Below, in pieces: positions 23,006-30,668 of a stretch of 33,419 nt of DNA. This DNA comes from an uncultured Ruminococcus sp. Its GTDB lineage: Bacteria > Bacillota > Clostridia > Oscillospirales > Acutalibacteraceae. The stretch lies in contig CADBZY010000027.1 of NCBI GenBank assembly GCA_902799245.1, positions 4,200 to 37,618 on the forward strand, read 5' to 3'. Made by a program: the position numbers and the translations under genes. The number at the start of each line of letters is the position of its first letter. Positions within the stretch are counted from its first letter, which is position 1. The notes under the pieces are model-generated. The model saw only the letters and a program-made list of their open reading frames with translations, ran no database searches and was not told the DNA's origin.

Positions 23006-24997
23006 ATGAAGCATCTAAAAACAAAAATCGGATTAGTATGTGTAATCGCTTTTTTGACCACGGTAGCATTCATTGTTCCCGACAGAATTCTGGCTGTCAA
23101 GGCGGAGAATGCGAGATTTAAAATGATGATTTCTACAAATGCCACACATCCGGAGGAACCCGCAAATGCGGACACAGTGTATTTTTACGGTGACTCGGAT
23201 GACTATTTTGATAGCAAAAGCTACACCTACTATCTGCATGTTTACAGTGAAAACTTAATTGCATGGACCACGGTAAAGATAACCGGGATAAACTATGACG
23301 GCATTACCGAAGAACCGGCGTCGGGCTTCTGCGACTTTGCCTGTGATTCCGATTCTAATAGTTTTTCTATCATGCCGCACAGCTACTCAAGCGGAGGCAT
23401 GGCGAATATATGGTTTAATGCTTATGACGGGAATAATGCCCTGATCGGCAATTACAATCTCACCATCAAAGTTCATACGCGAAAGGTCACTAAAAAGATA
23501 TACCTCTACAACTGGCTGGTTCCGGTCAACAAAACATACGGCGGTAAGGATGGATATTCCGTTCAGACGCCACGTATCTTTGAAAGGCTTGAAAAAGAGC
23601 CGGAACATATGGAACCGGATTTTACTGGCGTAAAATGGCAACATGATTCCGATGAGATTACTACTCTGGACTGTCAGGAAGGGAATTTGACCACGAAACC
23701 GAGTTTTAAATTCACTTCCAATGAGCTTGGCGTAGACCATGTGACTTCGTGGAGAAGGATCGGCATGGACGGAAATATAGTTGCCAGTCCTGACAGCAGT
23801 GCCGGTAAATGCGAAATTATAGTCGCCGAGATCACTCCGACAAAGGAGGGTACGATAGATACTTCCCAAAATCTGCAAACCATTTGCTTTGTCGGCAACA
23901 GCGTGGATTCCCCCGCCGTTATTACTCCGTCAGGAGAAGGACTGACCTATAAATGGGGCATTTATGACAGTTCGGAATCCGGTGATGACGTTTACACCAC
24001 CAGCCAATCAAACGATTATATCAGATTAAACAGCGATTTCACCATCACCGGACTCAAAGAAACGCCGTCCGGCAGTCCCGTAACAGTGTGGGCAGAGATT
24101 ATTGAGCCGCAGGATGGCAATTACTGGAATTATCCTGACAAGATACGCTGCACATGGGATGTTGAGGTTGTCAAAATTCCTGTCACGGTCAGTGCGGGAA
24201 TTATCAGATACACGGGACGCAAGATGCAGAACAGCCTTGCCGTTGACATTGCCGACTCTGCCACCTGCAAAGACAATAAAGGCAACACGGTGACGGATTT
24301 GGATTTGAGTGACAAGCTGGATTCCGCCGTTTGGACTCCGTCAAAAGGAAAAGCGGCTTTTGACGATGGCAAACTAACGCCAAAGTCGGTCGGAAATGAA
24401 AAGCTGACCGCGCCCGTTTCTGTGAGCAGCGACAAGTATTCCGTAGCCGGCGGAAAAGCGACGCTCAATGCGGATATTTATGGCTATCAGTTTACCGGAA
24501 AAACCGAGCTTTCATGGATAAAGGGCAGCAAAAAAGACCTCGATTACACCATAGAGCTTGCGTCTCCCGCATCCGCCTCCGTTGCTACCGGTTCATCTTT
24601 TAAGGACAACAGTGCAATATTTGATGAGCTTGTGCGGGTAGAAATCATGGACAAAGACGAAAAAAAGCTGATTTGCACTCTTACCGACAATGGGGAAAAG
24701 GAAGGCGTTGATTATGATCTTACCTCCGGTTCGGTCAAAATCAATCTGAAGAGCACTTACCTTGAAACGCTTGACAGCGGCACCTATAAGATCATCGGCT
24801 ACTTCAAGCCTGCCGCCGAAGGAGGAAATGAAGTGGACACATTGAATGTTGCTGCATTTACGGTCAATTCTGATCCTGCCCCTTCTCCGGGAACAGGCGA
24901 GAGCCAAGTGATGATCGTCCTGTGTCTGGTATTCATTGCGATTTCCGGCGCATATATAGCTTCGCTCATGATAAAGAGAAGAATGGAAAAAGCTTAA
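23006..24997 (+). CDS. Large surface protein with Ig-like repeats and SPGTG anchor
   Basis: A 663-residue protein. The signal peptide is KIGLVCVIAFLTTVAFIVPD. The mature chain is beta-rich with several Ig-like blocks; CTWDVEVVKIPVTVSAGII is one block boundary. The last block (about 500-625) matches the C-terminal block of the truncated surface protein at 6831 (YDLTSGSVKINLKSTYLETL). The end is SPGTGESQ, a hydrophobic helix and KRRMEKA, a sorting-signal-like anchor of variant LPxTG type. AGGAGG stands ten bases before ATG 23006. It is followed by a strong terminator. Ligand unknown; adhesion or sensing at the surface is likely from the type of protein. Confidence 0.85.
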   Translation: MKHLKTKIGLVCVIAFLTTVAFIVPDRILAVKAENARFKMMISTNATHPEEPANADTVYFYGDSDDYFDSKSYTYYLHVYSENLIAWTTVKITGINYDGITEEPASGFCDFACDSDSNSFSIMPHSYSSGGMANIWFNAYDGNNALIGNYNLTIKVHTRKVTKKIYLYNWLVPVNKTYGGKDGYSVQTPRIFERLEKEPEHMEPDFTGVKWQHDSDEITTLDCQEGNLTTKPSFKFTSNELGVDHVTSWRRIGMDGNIVASPDSSAGKCEIIVAEITPTKEGTIDTSQNLQTICFVGNSVDSPAVITPSGEGLTYKWGIYDSSESGDDVYTTSQSNDYIRLNSDFTITGLKETPSGSPVTVWAEIIEPQDGNYWNYPDKIRCTWDVEVVKIPVTVSAGIIRYTGRKMQNSLAVDIADSATCKDNKGNTVTDLDLSDKLDSAVWTPSKGKAAFDDGKLTPKSVGNEKLTAPVSVSSDKYSVAGGKATLNADIYGYQFTGKTELSWIKGSKKDLDYTIELASPASASVATGSSFKDNSAIFDELVRVEIMDKDEKKLICTLTDNGEKEGVDYDLTSGSVKINLKSTYLETLDSGTYKIIGYFKPAAEGGNEVDTLNVAAFTVNSDPAPSPGTGESQVMIVLCLVFIAISGAYIASLMIKRRMEKA

Positions 24998-25061
24998 CAT
25001 TATGTGATTGATTACCGCGAATGTGATATGAAAAAGGCCTGACAAGTCAGACAATACAGAA

Positions 25062-25115
25062 CCACGTCCGAAGCACAGCCATCGGTTGGCGTTTCGGACG
25101 TGGGTTGTTTTTTTT
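25062..25115 (+). terminator. Strong intrinsic terminator
   Basis: CCACGTCCGAA (25062-25072) pairs perfectly with TTCGGACGTGG (25093-25103), then about nine Ts. It closes the plus-strand block that begins at the ABC importer. Read on the minus strand the tail is poor, so it mainly works in the plus direction. Bases 25116-25184 hold nothing I recognise. Confidence 0.92.
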
Positions 25116-25184
25116 CATTCTGACTTATACGGACATCATTAAATCCCTGATTTCGGATATTACCTATTAGTATGGCAGCATTGT

Positions 25185-25837
25185 TTATGCGTTGCGGTCG
25201 ATTACCACGAGAGTATTCGCAATATTACTGAACCGTCTCCCAAATCCCTCGGCACTTTCCATCGTGTAGTATGCTCTGATGACGCGGCAGCCATCGGCTG
25301 CGGGGATGATATACGCCGTCTGCAACCTGTCAGGCGTTTTGTTGTCTTTGCCGCTGGACGCATCGATTCGTATGCAGTCTCCCGCACGGTCAAGCGTGAA
25401 CGATTCCTTTATGATATCATAATCTTTTGAAAGTGCCTTGCTTATAGACGCTGCGACAGTGTCGGACCCTCCGCGCTGTATGTGACATCAAGATAGATCT
25501 CGGGCTTTTCGGGATCGTCATAGACCGAAACAAAGCGTTCGCGATCCGATTCACTGTATCGTTTGAGCGATTCGTAGTCGTAGTCCATTTCGATTCCTAT
25601 GGAATCGTTTATGATATGCTCGTATCTGACTGTTTCCTCCATACCTTCGATCATGATAACGTCCTCAAAGCGCTCGCCGTCCTGCCTTCCCGTTCCAATC
25701 TGAGTTGCAGCGGATTCGGCAGGCTCGGATGACTCTGCGGCGTTATTCTGCCCTCCGCAGCCGCAGAGTTGCGTTAACAGAAGGAACGCCATTGTGAGAG
25801 TTGCGATTGTCGTGTAAATCGTTTTTTTTTTCATCAT
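25185..25837 (-). pseudogene. Lipoprotein gene with a frameshift
   Basis: Starts at ATG 25837. The signal is MMKKKTIYTTIATLTMAFLL with a lipobox ending at the Cys of LCGCGG. The first frame reads to TYSAEGPTLSQRL and stops at 25442. Shifting by one base within the G-run near 25466-25475 (GAGGG) gives a continuing frame, SDTVAASISKALSKDYDIIK...NTLVVIDRNA, that ends at TAA 25185. The joined product of about 217 residues looks like one domain of alternating strands and helices, such as PsbP/Mog1-like lipoproteins, but I do not assign a family. One G lost from the run explains it; sequencing error is possible. It is last in the sigma-factor operon. Confidence 0.7.
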
Positions 25838-25881
25838 TTTCAGACTCTTTTAAATAACAATTTTTGATATGGTAATTATCG

Positions 25882-26397
25882 TCAAACGATTCCGTTCAGC
25901 CCGAATATTCTCAGCTCTGGCTCTGCGACCTGCTCTATTCCGTTATAATTAACGTCCCTGATCCAGACTTCTCCGCTGCCGAGGAATACCCCTTCGCCAT
26001 TTTTTCCCAGATCGACACAGGTTTCATTTTCCATAGCGGTGCGGTCGCTTTCGCTGATATGCTTCCCCTTGACATAAGAGAGAAATTCCTCTGCGTTATT
26101 GACTTTCACATCAGGATACAGTGTGATCGGGTAGTCTATAAGGGAAGAAATGGTTTCCCAGTCCTCGTCCAGATACGCCTTTTTAACCGTGGATGCAAAT
26201 TCTTCCACTTCACTGCTGGGAAGAGTGGTTATACCGGAATATGCCTTTGTGTCGATGACGGTATCGTTGACCGACTGCATATCAGAGGATTCATTGTCAG
26301 TGTCAGTATGACTCTTGTTTCCTGTGCAGCTTGTGATGGAAAGCATAATTGACAAAATTACTGCTACGCTTAAAATGCTCAATTTAAAAAATTTCAT
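25882..26397 (-). CDS. Small lipoprotein, NTF2-like region
   Basis: A 171-residue protein with a lipoprotein signal (ILSVAVILSIMLSITSCTG, Cys at about residue 24) and a Ser/Asp-rich spacer. The mature domain carries EEFASTVKKAYLDEDWETISSLIDYPITLY and VWIRDVNYNG, the pattern of small NTF2-like/DUF-type surface domains. AGGAG precedes ATG 26397. It lies 34 bases after the anti-sigma factor gene and is probably co-transcribed with it, so its production should follow the ECF sigma factor. Ligand unknown. Confidence 0.8.
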   Translation of the reverse strand: MKFFKLSILSVAVILSIMLSITSCTGNKSHTDTDNESSDMQSVNDTVIDTKAYSGITTLPSSEVEEFASTVKKAYLDEDWETISSLIDYPITLYPDVKVNNAEEFLSYVKGKHISESDRTAMENETCVDLGKNGEGVFLGSGEVWIRDVNYNGIEQVAEPELRIFGLNGIV

Positions 26398-26431
26398 TCC
26401 ATTATCTCCTATTCTTTAAAATCCGTCCGCA

Positions 26432-27103
26432 TTAATCGGCTGCACTCGTCGTGTTGCCGCCGGCGTCAGATTCCCCTGACGCTTTGATCGTCATATCGCC
26501 GTTCGCACCCTTCTTTGCGGTAATACGAATGGTGTAATCCCCTGCGGGTAATTCATAGAAATCAGCATTAATAGCGGTAAACGTTTCTTCCATCAACACT
26601 TTGGTTGTTGCATCCACATTGGCTGGCAGCACTTCAATGGTAATTGAGCTGTTATCCGTCAGATTTGTTCTGACTTCCATCTCCTGTCCTTCGGCGATTG
26701 TGATGTATCCGATACCGGATGAACCTTTTGCCGCGTTCTGTGCCGTTACGGTAATCACACCGTCATCACCATTGTCTACTATGAAATAGGAGGACGGGCG
26801 AGTGGCGGCATAAATGATGGCGCCGCAAATCACCAACACAGCGGCCACAATGCTGCACCAGACGATCAGACGTGTTCTTTTCTTGTTTTTCTTAAGGAAA
26901 TCAAGCTCGGCTTTTTCCTCCCCCTGAATCACAGGGGACATTTTTTCGTTGTTTTTCATATTCTCCACTACCTTTCTGCATTCCTCACAATCTGCGAGAT
27001 GTTGCTCAACCAATTCATTTGTCTCGCTGCCCGTCAGTTGTTCAACATAGGACGGCAGCAAATCGCGAATCACGCCGCATAAAATTTGTTTTGTTTCATT
27101 CAT
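26432..27103 (-). CDS. Membrane anti-sigma factor with zinc-finger (zf-HC2-like) domain
   Basis: A 223-residue protein. The N-terminal cytoplasmic part has the zf-HC2 pattern HLADCEEC (His-x3-Cys-x2-Cys) at about 35-42, which in this family holds the sigma factor. One membrane helix (about 80-101, LIVWCSIVAAVLVICGAIIYAA) is followed by an outer beta-rich domain of about 110 residues (VDNGDDGVITVTAQ..., LPAGDYTIRITAKKG) that would sense the envelope state. The gene overlaps the end of the ECF sigma gene by eight bases, the usual arrangement for a sigma/anti-sigma pair. Confidence 0.88.
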   Translation of the reverse strand: MNETKQILCGVIRDLLPSYVEQLTGSETNELVEQHLADCEECRKVVENMKNNEKMSPVIQGEEKAELDFLKKNKKRTRLIVWCSIVAAVLVICGAIIYAATRPSSYFIVDNGDDGVITVTAQNAAKGSSGIGYITIAEGQEMEVRTNLTDNSSITIEVLPANVDATTKVLMEETFTAINADFYELPAGDYTIRITAKKGANGDMTIKASGESDAGGNTTSAAD

Positions 27104-27575
27104 CTTGATGCATTTCCTTTCTTAATTTTTCTTTGCTGCGGTAAAATGTCACTCTTGCCCATGTTTCGTTTTTCGCATATACTTCGCCGATCTGTTGAAA
27201 GGATAATCCCCCATATATCCGCAAATACATTATTTCTCTGTAAGGCTCCGGCAATTCATGAATCTTTTTAAAGATTGTCATTTCTCCCGAAGCGTCCATC
27301 GCTTGATTTTCCGCGGAATCCACAGGAATTTCCTGTTCTGTGACGTCCTCATATTCCGGATATTTCCGTCGATAAGCAAGATAGACATTTTTTGCAATCG
27401 CATACAGCCAAGTGGATACTTTATAGCTTTCGTCATACCGATCGATGGATTTGATTGCCTGATAAAAGGTTTCCTGCGTCAATTCCTCGGCAATATCATG
27501 CGAGCGGCACAGTGACAGCAAGTAATGATAAACGGCTTTGGCATACTTTTGATAGACTTCCTCCATTGACTGCAC
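27096..27575 (-). CDS. ECF-type RNA polymerase sigma factor
   Basis: A 159-residue protein with region 2 (YAKAVYHYLLSLCRSHDIAEELTQETFYQAI, then STWLYAIAKNVYLAYRRK) and region 4 (LPEPYREIMYLRIYGGLSFQQIGEVYAKNETWARVTFYRSKEKL). Length and content are typical of ECF factors of Firmicutes. GTG 27575 is a sure start: AAGGAGGTG lies nine bases upstream. It heads an operon with its anti-sigma factor and two lipoproteins. A TGTAACAAA stretch lies about 60 bases upstream and could be an ECF -35 for autoregulation, but I could not fit a convincing -10. Confidence 0.92.
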   Translation of the reverse strand: MQSMEEVYQKYAKAVYHYLLSLCRSHDIAEELTQETFYQAIKSIDRYDESYKVSTWLYAIAKNVYLAYRRKYPEYEDVTEQEIPVDSAENQAMDASGEMTIFKKIHELPEPYREIMYLRIYGGLSFQQIGEVYAKNETWARVTFYRSKEKLRKEMHQDE

Positions 27576-27674
27576 AGGTTTTCACCTCCTTTTGTCCGTT
27601 CTATTTATAATTGATTATAAAACCCGCTTTGTTACAGCTCTGCATCAATTTTCGGCGTGAAATTTTTCTATCAA

Positions 27675-29195
27675 TCAAAGAATATTGGAGCTATGAAACA
27701 TAATCACCATGATTATCATTGCGACGGAGAGCATCGCCATTGTAATAACGTGCGTCTTCCGCTCGGAAACCAGAGTAGCGACAAATTCACGGACAAAGGC
27801 GTTGATCCAGAAATAGCGCTTGGTGAGACTGCCTATTCCGTCCATATGAAAACCTTGCCGCGCCGCAAGCATTCCCGCCCGGAACACATGATAATTGGTG
27901 GTGGAGAATGCCACCTTCGGTTCGGAATTGTCTGAGTGCGCCTTGATGATCTCCATGGAATTATTCAGATTTTCAAGCGTGTTGACCGATTTATCCTCCG
28001 GCAGAATCCGTTCATCCGGAATGCCAATGCTGAGAAGGTAGTTTCTGATCGCCTGTGCCTCCGGCATGACTTCATCGGAGCCTTGCCCGCCGGAAGGTAC
28101 GAAGGTGATTTCCTTGCCGGTTGCCTCACGTTGCATTTCAGCAAATTCCACGGCGCGGTCGGCTCGGCTTTGGAGGAGCTTAGTGAGTGTGCCGTCCTTT
28201 CTGATCTGGCAGCCGAGAATGAGGATATAATCCTTGTCAAACGTCGGGATATGGCGCGCAGCCTTCACCGCAAACACTATCGTACCCACGAGCACACATT
28301 CCAGATAGGCGATTGCTATAGAAAACGAGGCGGAAAACGCTTCCTCAATATACATGGCAGTTCCCTGCTCGTTATGAACATTAACAATCGTTGTTTGCTG
28401 CAGCATATCGCTTACAATCATCGGCAGTATCGTTCCCGCAATGACCAGAATGCCAAGCATACAGCCCAGCATATTGCGCCAGTTCCTGCCCTCCTTGCGC
28501 ATGAGTCTGATGTTGCTTACCGTGACATAAACTGACACAACAAGAATCAACGGAAGCGCAAGTCCTGCAAACAGTTCGGCAGTCCCAAGAATCGTCCTTA
28601 TCGTTTGAATCAGTCCTTGGTAGTTGAAAACGATTGATATCTGATTGAATATCAGAAATGACGTGAATATGATCAACGCAAGGTAAGTGACGTTTTTGTA
28701 CTGGTAGAAGCTATGCCTGATATTTGCTTTTAGTTCCTGAATGAAAGCATAAAGAACAACTGTCAGAAACAGTGCGGCTGCAAGAGGAATCACAAAATCG
28801 CCGTTTGATTTGCCAAAATAGGAGTTGAATGTAATATATCCTGTGGGATGCACATAAAAAACGTCCGAAAAATAATAGTTGCCACTCTTTGACACATCTA
28901 CATAAACCTTACCCGCACCTACCGCTCTGAGTTTCAAACTTAGCTTGCCGTTATATAGCTCTTTCTGCTCCACTTGCAGAATATCGCCTGGCGACACGTC
29001 AATATTTCGCTTGGACGATTCCAATATGACATTGATTGATTCGACGTCGGTCAGTGAAACAGGCACATCAGCGGTCACGGTATAGGTTTTGCCACACAGC
29101 GACAGAAACAGGAAGCTCACGATTGCCAGACACAGTCCGATGATGATAATGATTTTCTTTTTCATTTTAATAGGCTGTTCTCCTTTCAAGATCAT
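27675..29195 (-). CDS. YdcF/SanA-family (DUF218) protein with extracytoplasmic domain and six or more helices
   Basis: A 506-residue protein. A first helix (about 13-32) is followed by an outside beta domain (about 35-125, VTADVPVSLTDVESINVILE...). Four to five membrane helices come next (about 130-310). The DUF218 domain (about 320-460) has DYILILGCQIRKDGTLT, SGGQGSDEVMPEA, VNTLENL and STTNYHVFRAGM, and a last membrane helix follows. It is larger than the relative at 21883. The start is either ATG 29195 or ATG 29165; neither has an ideal ribosome site (AAAGGAG lies 14 bases before 29165). It is driven by the repeat-type promoter at 29228-29259, so it belongs to the same predicted regulon as the kinase and importer although it is 10 kb away. 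Confidence 0.82.
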   Translation of the reverse strand: MILKGEQPIKMKKKIIIIIGLCLAIVSFLFLSLCGKTYTVTADVPVSLTDVESINVILESSKRNIDVSPGDILQVEQKELYNGKLSLKLRAVGAGKVYVDVSKSGNYYFSDVFYVHPTGYITFNSYFGKSNGDFVIPLAAALFLTVVLYAFIQELKANIRHSFYQYKNVTYLALIIFTSFLIFNQISIVFNYQGLIQTIRTILGTAELFAGLALPLILVVSVYVTVSNIRLMRKEGRNWRNMLGCMLGILVIAGTILPMIVSDMLQQTTIVNVHNEQGTAMYIEEAFSASFSIAIAYLECVLVGTIVFAVKAARHIPTFDKDYILILGCQIRKDGTLTKLLQSRADRAVEFAEMQREATGKEITFVPSGGQGSDEVMPEAQAIRNYLLSIGIPDERILPEDKSVNTLENLNNSMEIIKAHSDNSEPKVAFSTTNYHVFRAGMLAARQGFHMDGIGSLTKRYFWINAFVREFVATLVSERKTHVITMAMLSVAMIIMVIMFHSSNIL

Positions 29196-29227
29196 TCGTT
29201 TTTTGCCTTTCCCTATGCTATTATTTC

Positions 29228-29259
29228 ATTATACCGGTGCTTGTCCAGTAAATGTCCAG
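29228..29259 (-). promoter_or_regulatory. SARP-type repeat promoter before the second YdcF gene
   Basis: On the minus strand there is CTGGACA-TTTA-CTGGACA (29259-29242), then AGCACCGG (8 bp), then a perfect TATAAT (29233-29228). Its heptamers and 4-bp spacer are identical to the RR3 promoter. Transcription would begin near 29221, about 26 bases before ATG 29195. Confidence 0.88.
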
Positions 29260-29360
29260 TATAAACGGTTTTTTGGATAACAAATTTTGGACAAATTTTT
29301 AATGTAGGATTAGTGCATTCTCCCTACAGAGCGTGCGACTATCTTAGCAAGATAACTCTA

Positions 29361-29396
29361 TTACTATGTACATAGTAATTACTACGTATATAGTAA
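29361..29396. promoter_or_regulatory. Two adjoining 18-bp palindromes, probable tandem operator
   Basis: TTACTATGTACATAGTAA (29361-29378) is a perfect palindrome. TTACTACGTATATAGTAA (29379-29396) follows with no gap and has one mismatched pair. They stand just before the broken SLOG-like gene. A perfect hairpin TATCTT-AGC-AAGATA is also present just upstream. No dimeric regulator gene sits next to them; such operators are bound by small GntR- or BlaI-like repressors, but which one cannot be said. Confidence 0.7.
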
Positions 29397-29405
29397 TATT
29401 CAGAG

Positions 29406-29816
29406 GTGAGCAAATAGCGTAACAGGAAGGTCTGTTTCTTCGGACACAGCGACACGCCGTGGAGCGTTCAACCGAAACTGCGGAAGGTCATTCTCGACCT
29501 GATTGACAACGAAGGAGCCGATGAATTCTACGTCGGCACTCACGGTAATTTTGACCGCATGGTTCTTGCTGTTCTCTCGGAACTGTCGGAAACACGGGCT
29601 TTTCGCTTCTACGTCGTGCTTGCGTATCTACCGGCAGAAAAAGAAGATGGGATTGAAAATATCCCTCCGCGATTTGCCATCAATTACCGAAACAAATTCA
29701 TGGTCGAAGCGGCTGACATCGTGGTCACCTACGTCCAGCATTCGTGGGGAGGAGCAGCCAAGTTCAAGCTACTGGCAGAAAAGAAGAACAGGAGAGTCAT
29801 CGAACTTTCCACATAA
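29406..29816 (+). pseudogene. SLOG/DUF1273-like protein gene with in-frame stop near its start
   Basis: The frame ending at TAA 29816 reads from 29421 as NRKVCFFGHSDTPWSVQPKL, then EFYVGTHGNFDRMVLAVLSEL, VVLAYLPAEKEDG, FAINYRNKFMVEAADIVVTY and GGAAKFKLLAEKKNRRVIELS. This matches the DUF1273/YpsA-like SLOG fold, which binds nucleotides or their derivatives. A GTG at 29406 is in frame but is followed by TAG at codon 4, and no other start with a ribosome site precedes the core. ATG 29559 would give only the C-terminal half. About ten residues usually present between EDGIEN and PPRF also seem lost. It is likely a decaying gene. Confidence 0.7.
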
Positions 29817-29995
29817 AAACACAACTCACACGCCGATTTTTCAACTGTTTCAACTCCGTTGTCCACTTTTCAACGTGCATAACCTCCTGAAAATTTCTTA
29901 GATTCTCGCGCATATCTCTATATTTTCAACTAGTACGTTAACCCTAATATTTTCTCTTTCTGCCGGTAATATTACTTCCGTTGAATAAGTTCTTC

Positions 29996-30068
29996 ACCTG
30001 TCACTATGACAGGTACCACCTGTCACTTGCAAGAGGGTATAGTTCTCCCCTTGTATGTGACGGTGGTA
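29996..30068. repeat. Hairpin cluster with CACCTGTCAC repeats
   Basis: ACCTGTCA-CTA-TGACAGGT (29996-30014) is a perfect hairpin. It is followed at once by a long imperfect one: TACCACC...GTCAC...CAAG..GGG (30014-30037) pairs with the segment ending GTGACGGTGGTA at 30068, followed by CTTTTTC. CACCTGTCAC occurs twice directly (29995-30004, 30017-30026). It lies just beyond the end of the HTH gene, so it may be a terminator, or a site used by the mobile element. The rest of 29817-29995 is AT-rich with no gene. Confidence 0.6.
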
Positions 30069-30078
30069 CTTTTTCGCG

Positions 30079-30336
30079 TCACTGTGAATTCAGCTTGTAG
30101 AGCAGACTGCTCTTGCCGCCGTTGTCACGGTACCGCTGTTCGGATTCGATGACGCCAGCCTTGCGCAGATCCTGCAAGGCACGCCGGACGGTGGATGGGG
30201 ACAGTTTCAGATCACGGGCAATCGTGCTGATGGCCGGCCAGCACTCACCCTGTCTGTTGGTTCTGTCCGCAAGATAGACATACACAGTCACCGCACGATT
30301 AGGTAATTCTTTCTGATAGATATCATGTTTCACCAT
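30079..30336 (-). CDS. Small helix-turn-helix protein of the mobile-element module
   Basis: An 85-residue protein with a winged helix-turn-helix (GECWPAISTIARDLKLSPSTVRRALQDLRKAGVI) of the HTH_36/replication-protein N-terminal kind. Such proteins stand beside recombinases in clostridial mobile elements and may control excision or replication genes. ATG 30336 is preceded by AAAGGCGG; an ATG at 30357 is in frame without a better site. Its 5' end overlaps the end of the acidic small protein gene, so the two are coupled. Confidence 0.8.
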   Translation of the reverse strand: MVKHDIYQKELPNRAVTVYVYLADRTNRQGECWPAISTIARDLKLSPSTVRRALQDLRKAGVIESEQRYRDNGGKSSLLYKLNSQ

Positions 30337-30655
30337 TTGCGTCACCGCCTTTCTCATCAGCCGGTTTGTTCTTCAGCTTGGCGGTGGGCAGAGGCTTCTT
30401 TTCTTCGGAGGAATCCGATTCACCGGAGGGAAATGCTTCTGTCGATTCTGCTGGCGGTTGTTCTGTCGGCTGTACGTCCGCCGGCATTGCCACGGGAGGG
30501 ATTTCCTCGGTCTGGTAATCATCGGCGTGGTATTTCGCCATGATGCCGTCGATGATTTCTTCCTTGTCTGCGTAATAGACCTTGCGGTTGCCTTTTTCTT
30601 CGACAGTGTAGGGTTCTTCAAAGGTGACAGACGGGCATTTCAGGTGATTGCCCAT
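30323..30655 (-). CDS. Small acidic, proline-rich protein of the mobile-element module
   Basis: A 110-residue protein. The N-terminal half is ordered (VTFEEPYTVEEKGNRKVYYADKEEIIDGIMAKY) and the C-terminal half is low complexity (Pro, Glu, Ser) with no membrane segment. Start ATG 30655 follows AAAAGGACAG closely. It begins 13 bases after the recombinase stop and overlaps the HTH gene at its end. I do not recognise the family; the position suggests an accessory factor of the element. Confidence 0.7.
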   Translation of the reverse strand: MGNHLKCPSVTFEEPYTVEEKGNRKVYYADKEEIIDGIMAKYHADDYQTEEIPPVAMPADVQPTEQPPAESTEAFPSGESDSSEEKKPLPTAKLKNKPADEKGGDANGET

Positions 30656-30668
30656 CTGTCCTTTTTCT

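Noticed and set aside
27590-27650. ECF-type autoregulatory promoter (TGTAACAAA) before the sigma gene
   Set aside because: A -35-like stretch is seen, but no -10 at proper spacing could be fitted, so it is only mentioned.
29280-29300. Fifth TGGACA site (TTTTGGACAAATTTTT)
   Set aside because: Single heptamer without a partner at 11 bp and without a -10 at 8 bp.
29503-29901. Alternative plus-strand frame over the SLOG-like gene
   Set aside because: Low-complexity product with no family likeness; the overlapping frame ending at 29816 shows the SLOG motifs.
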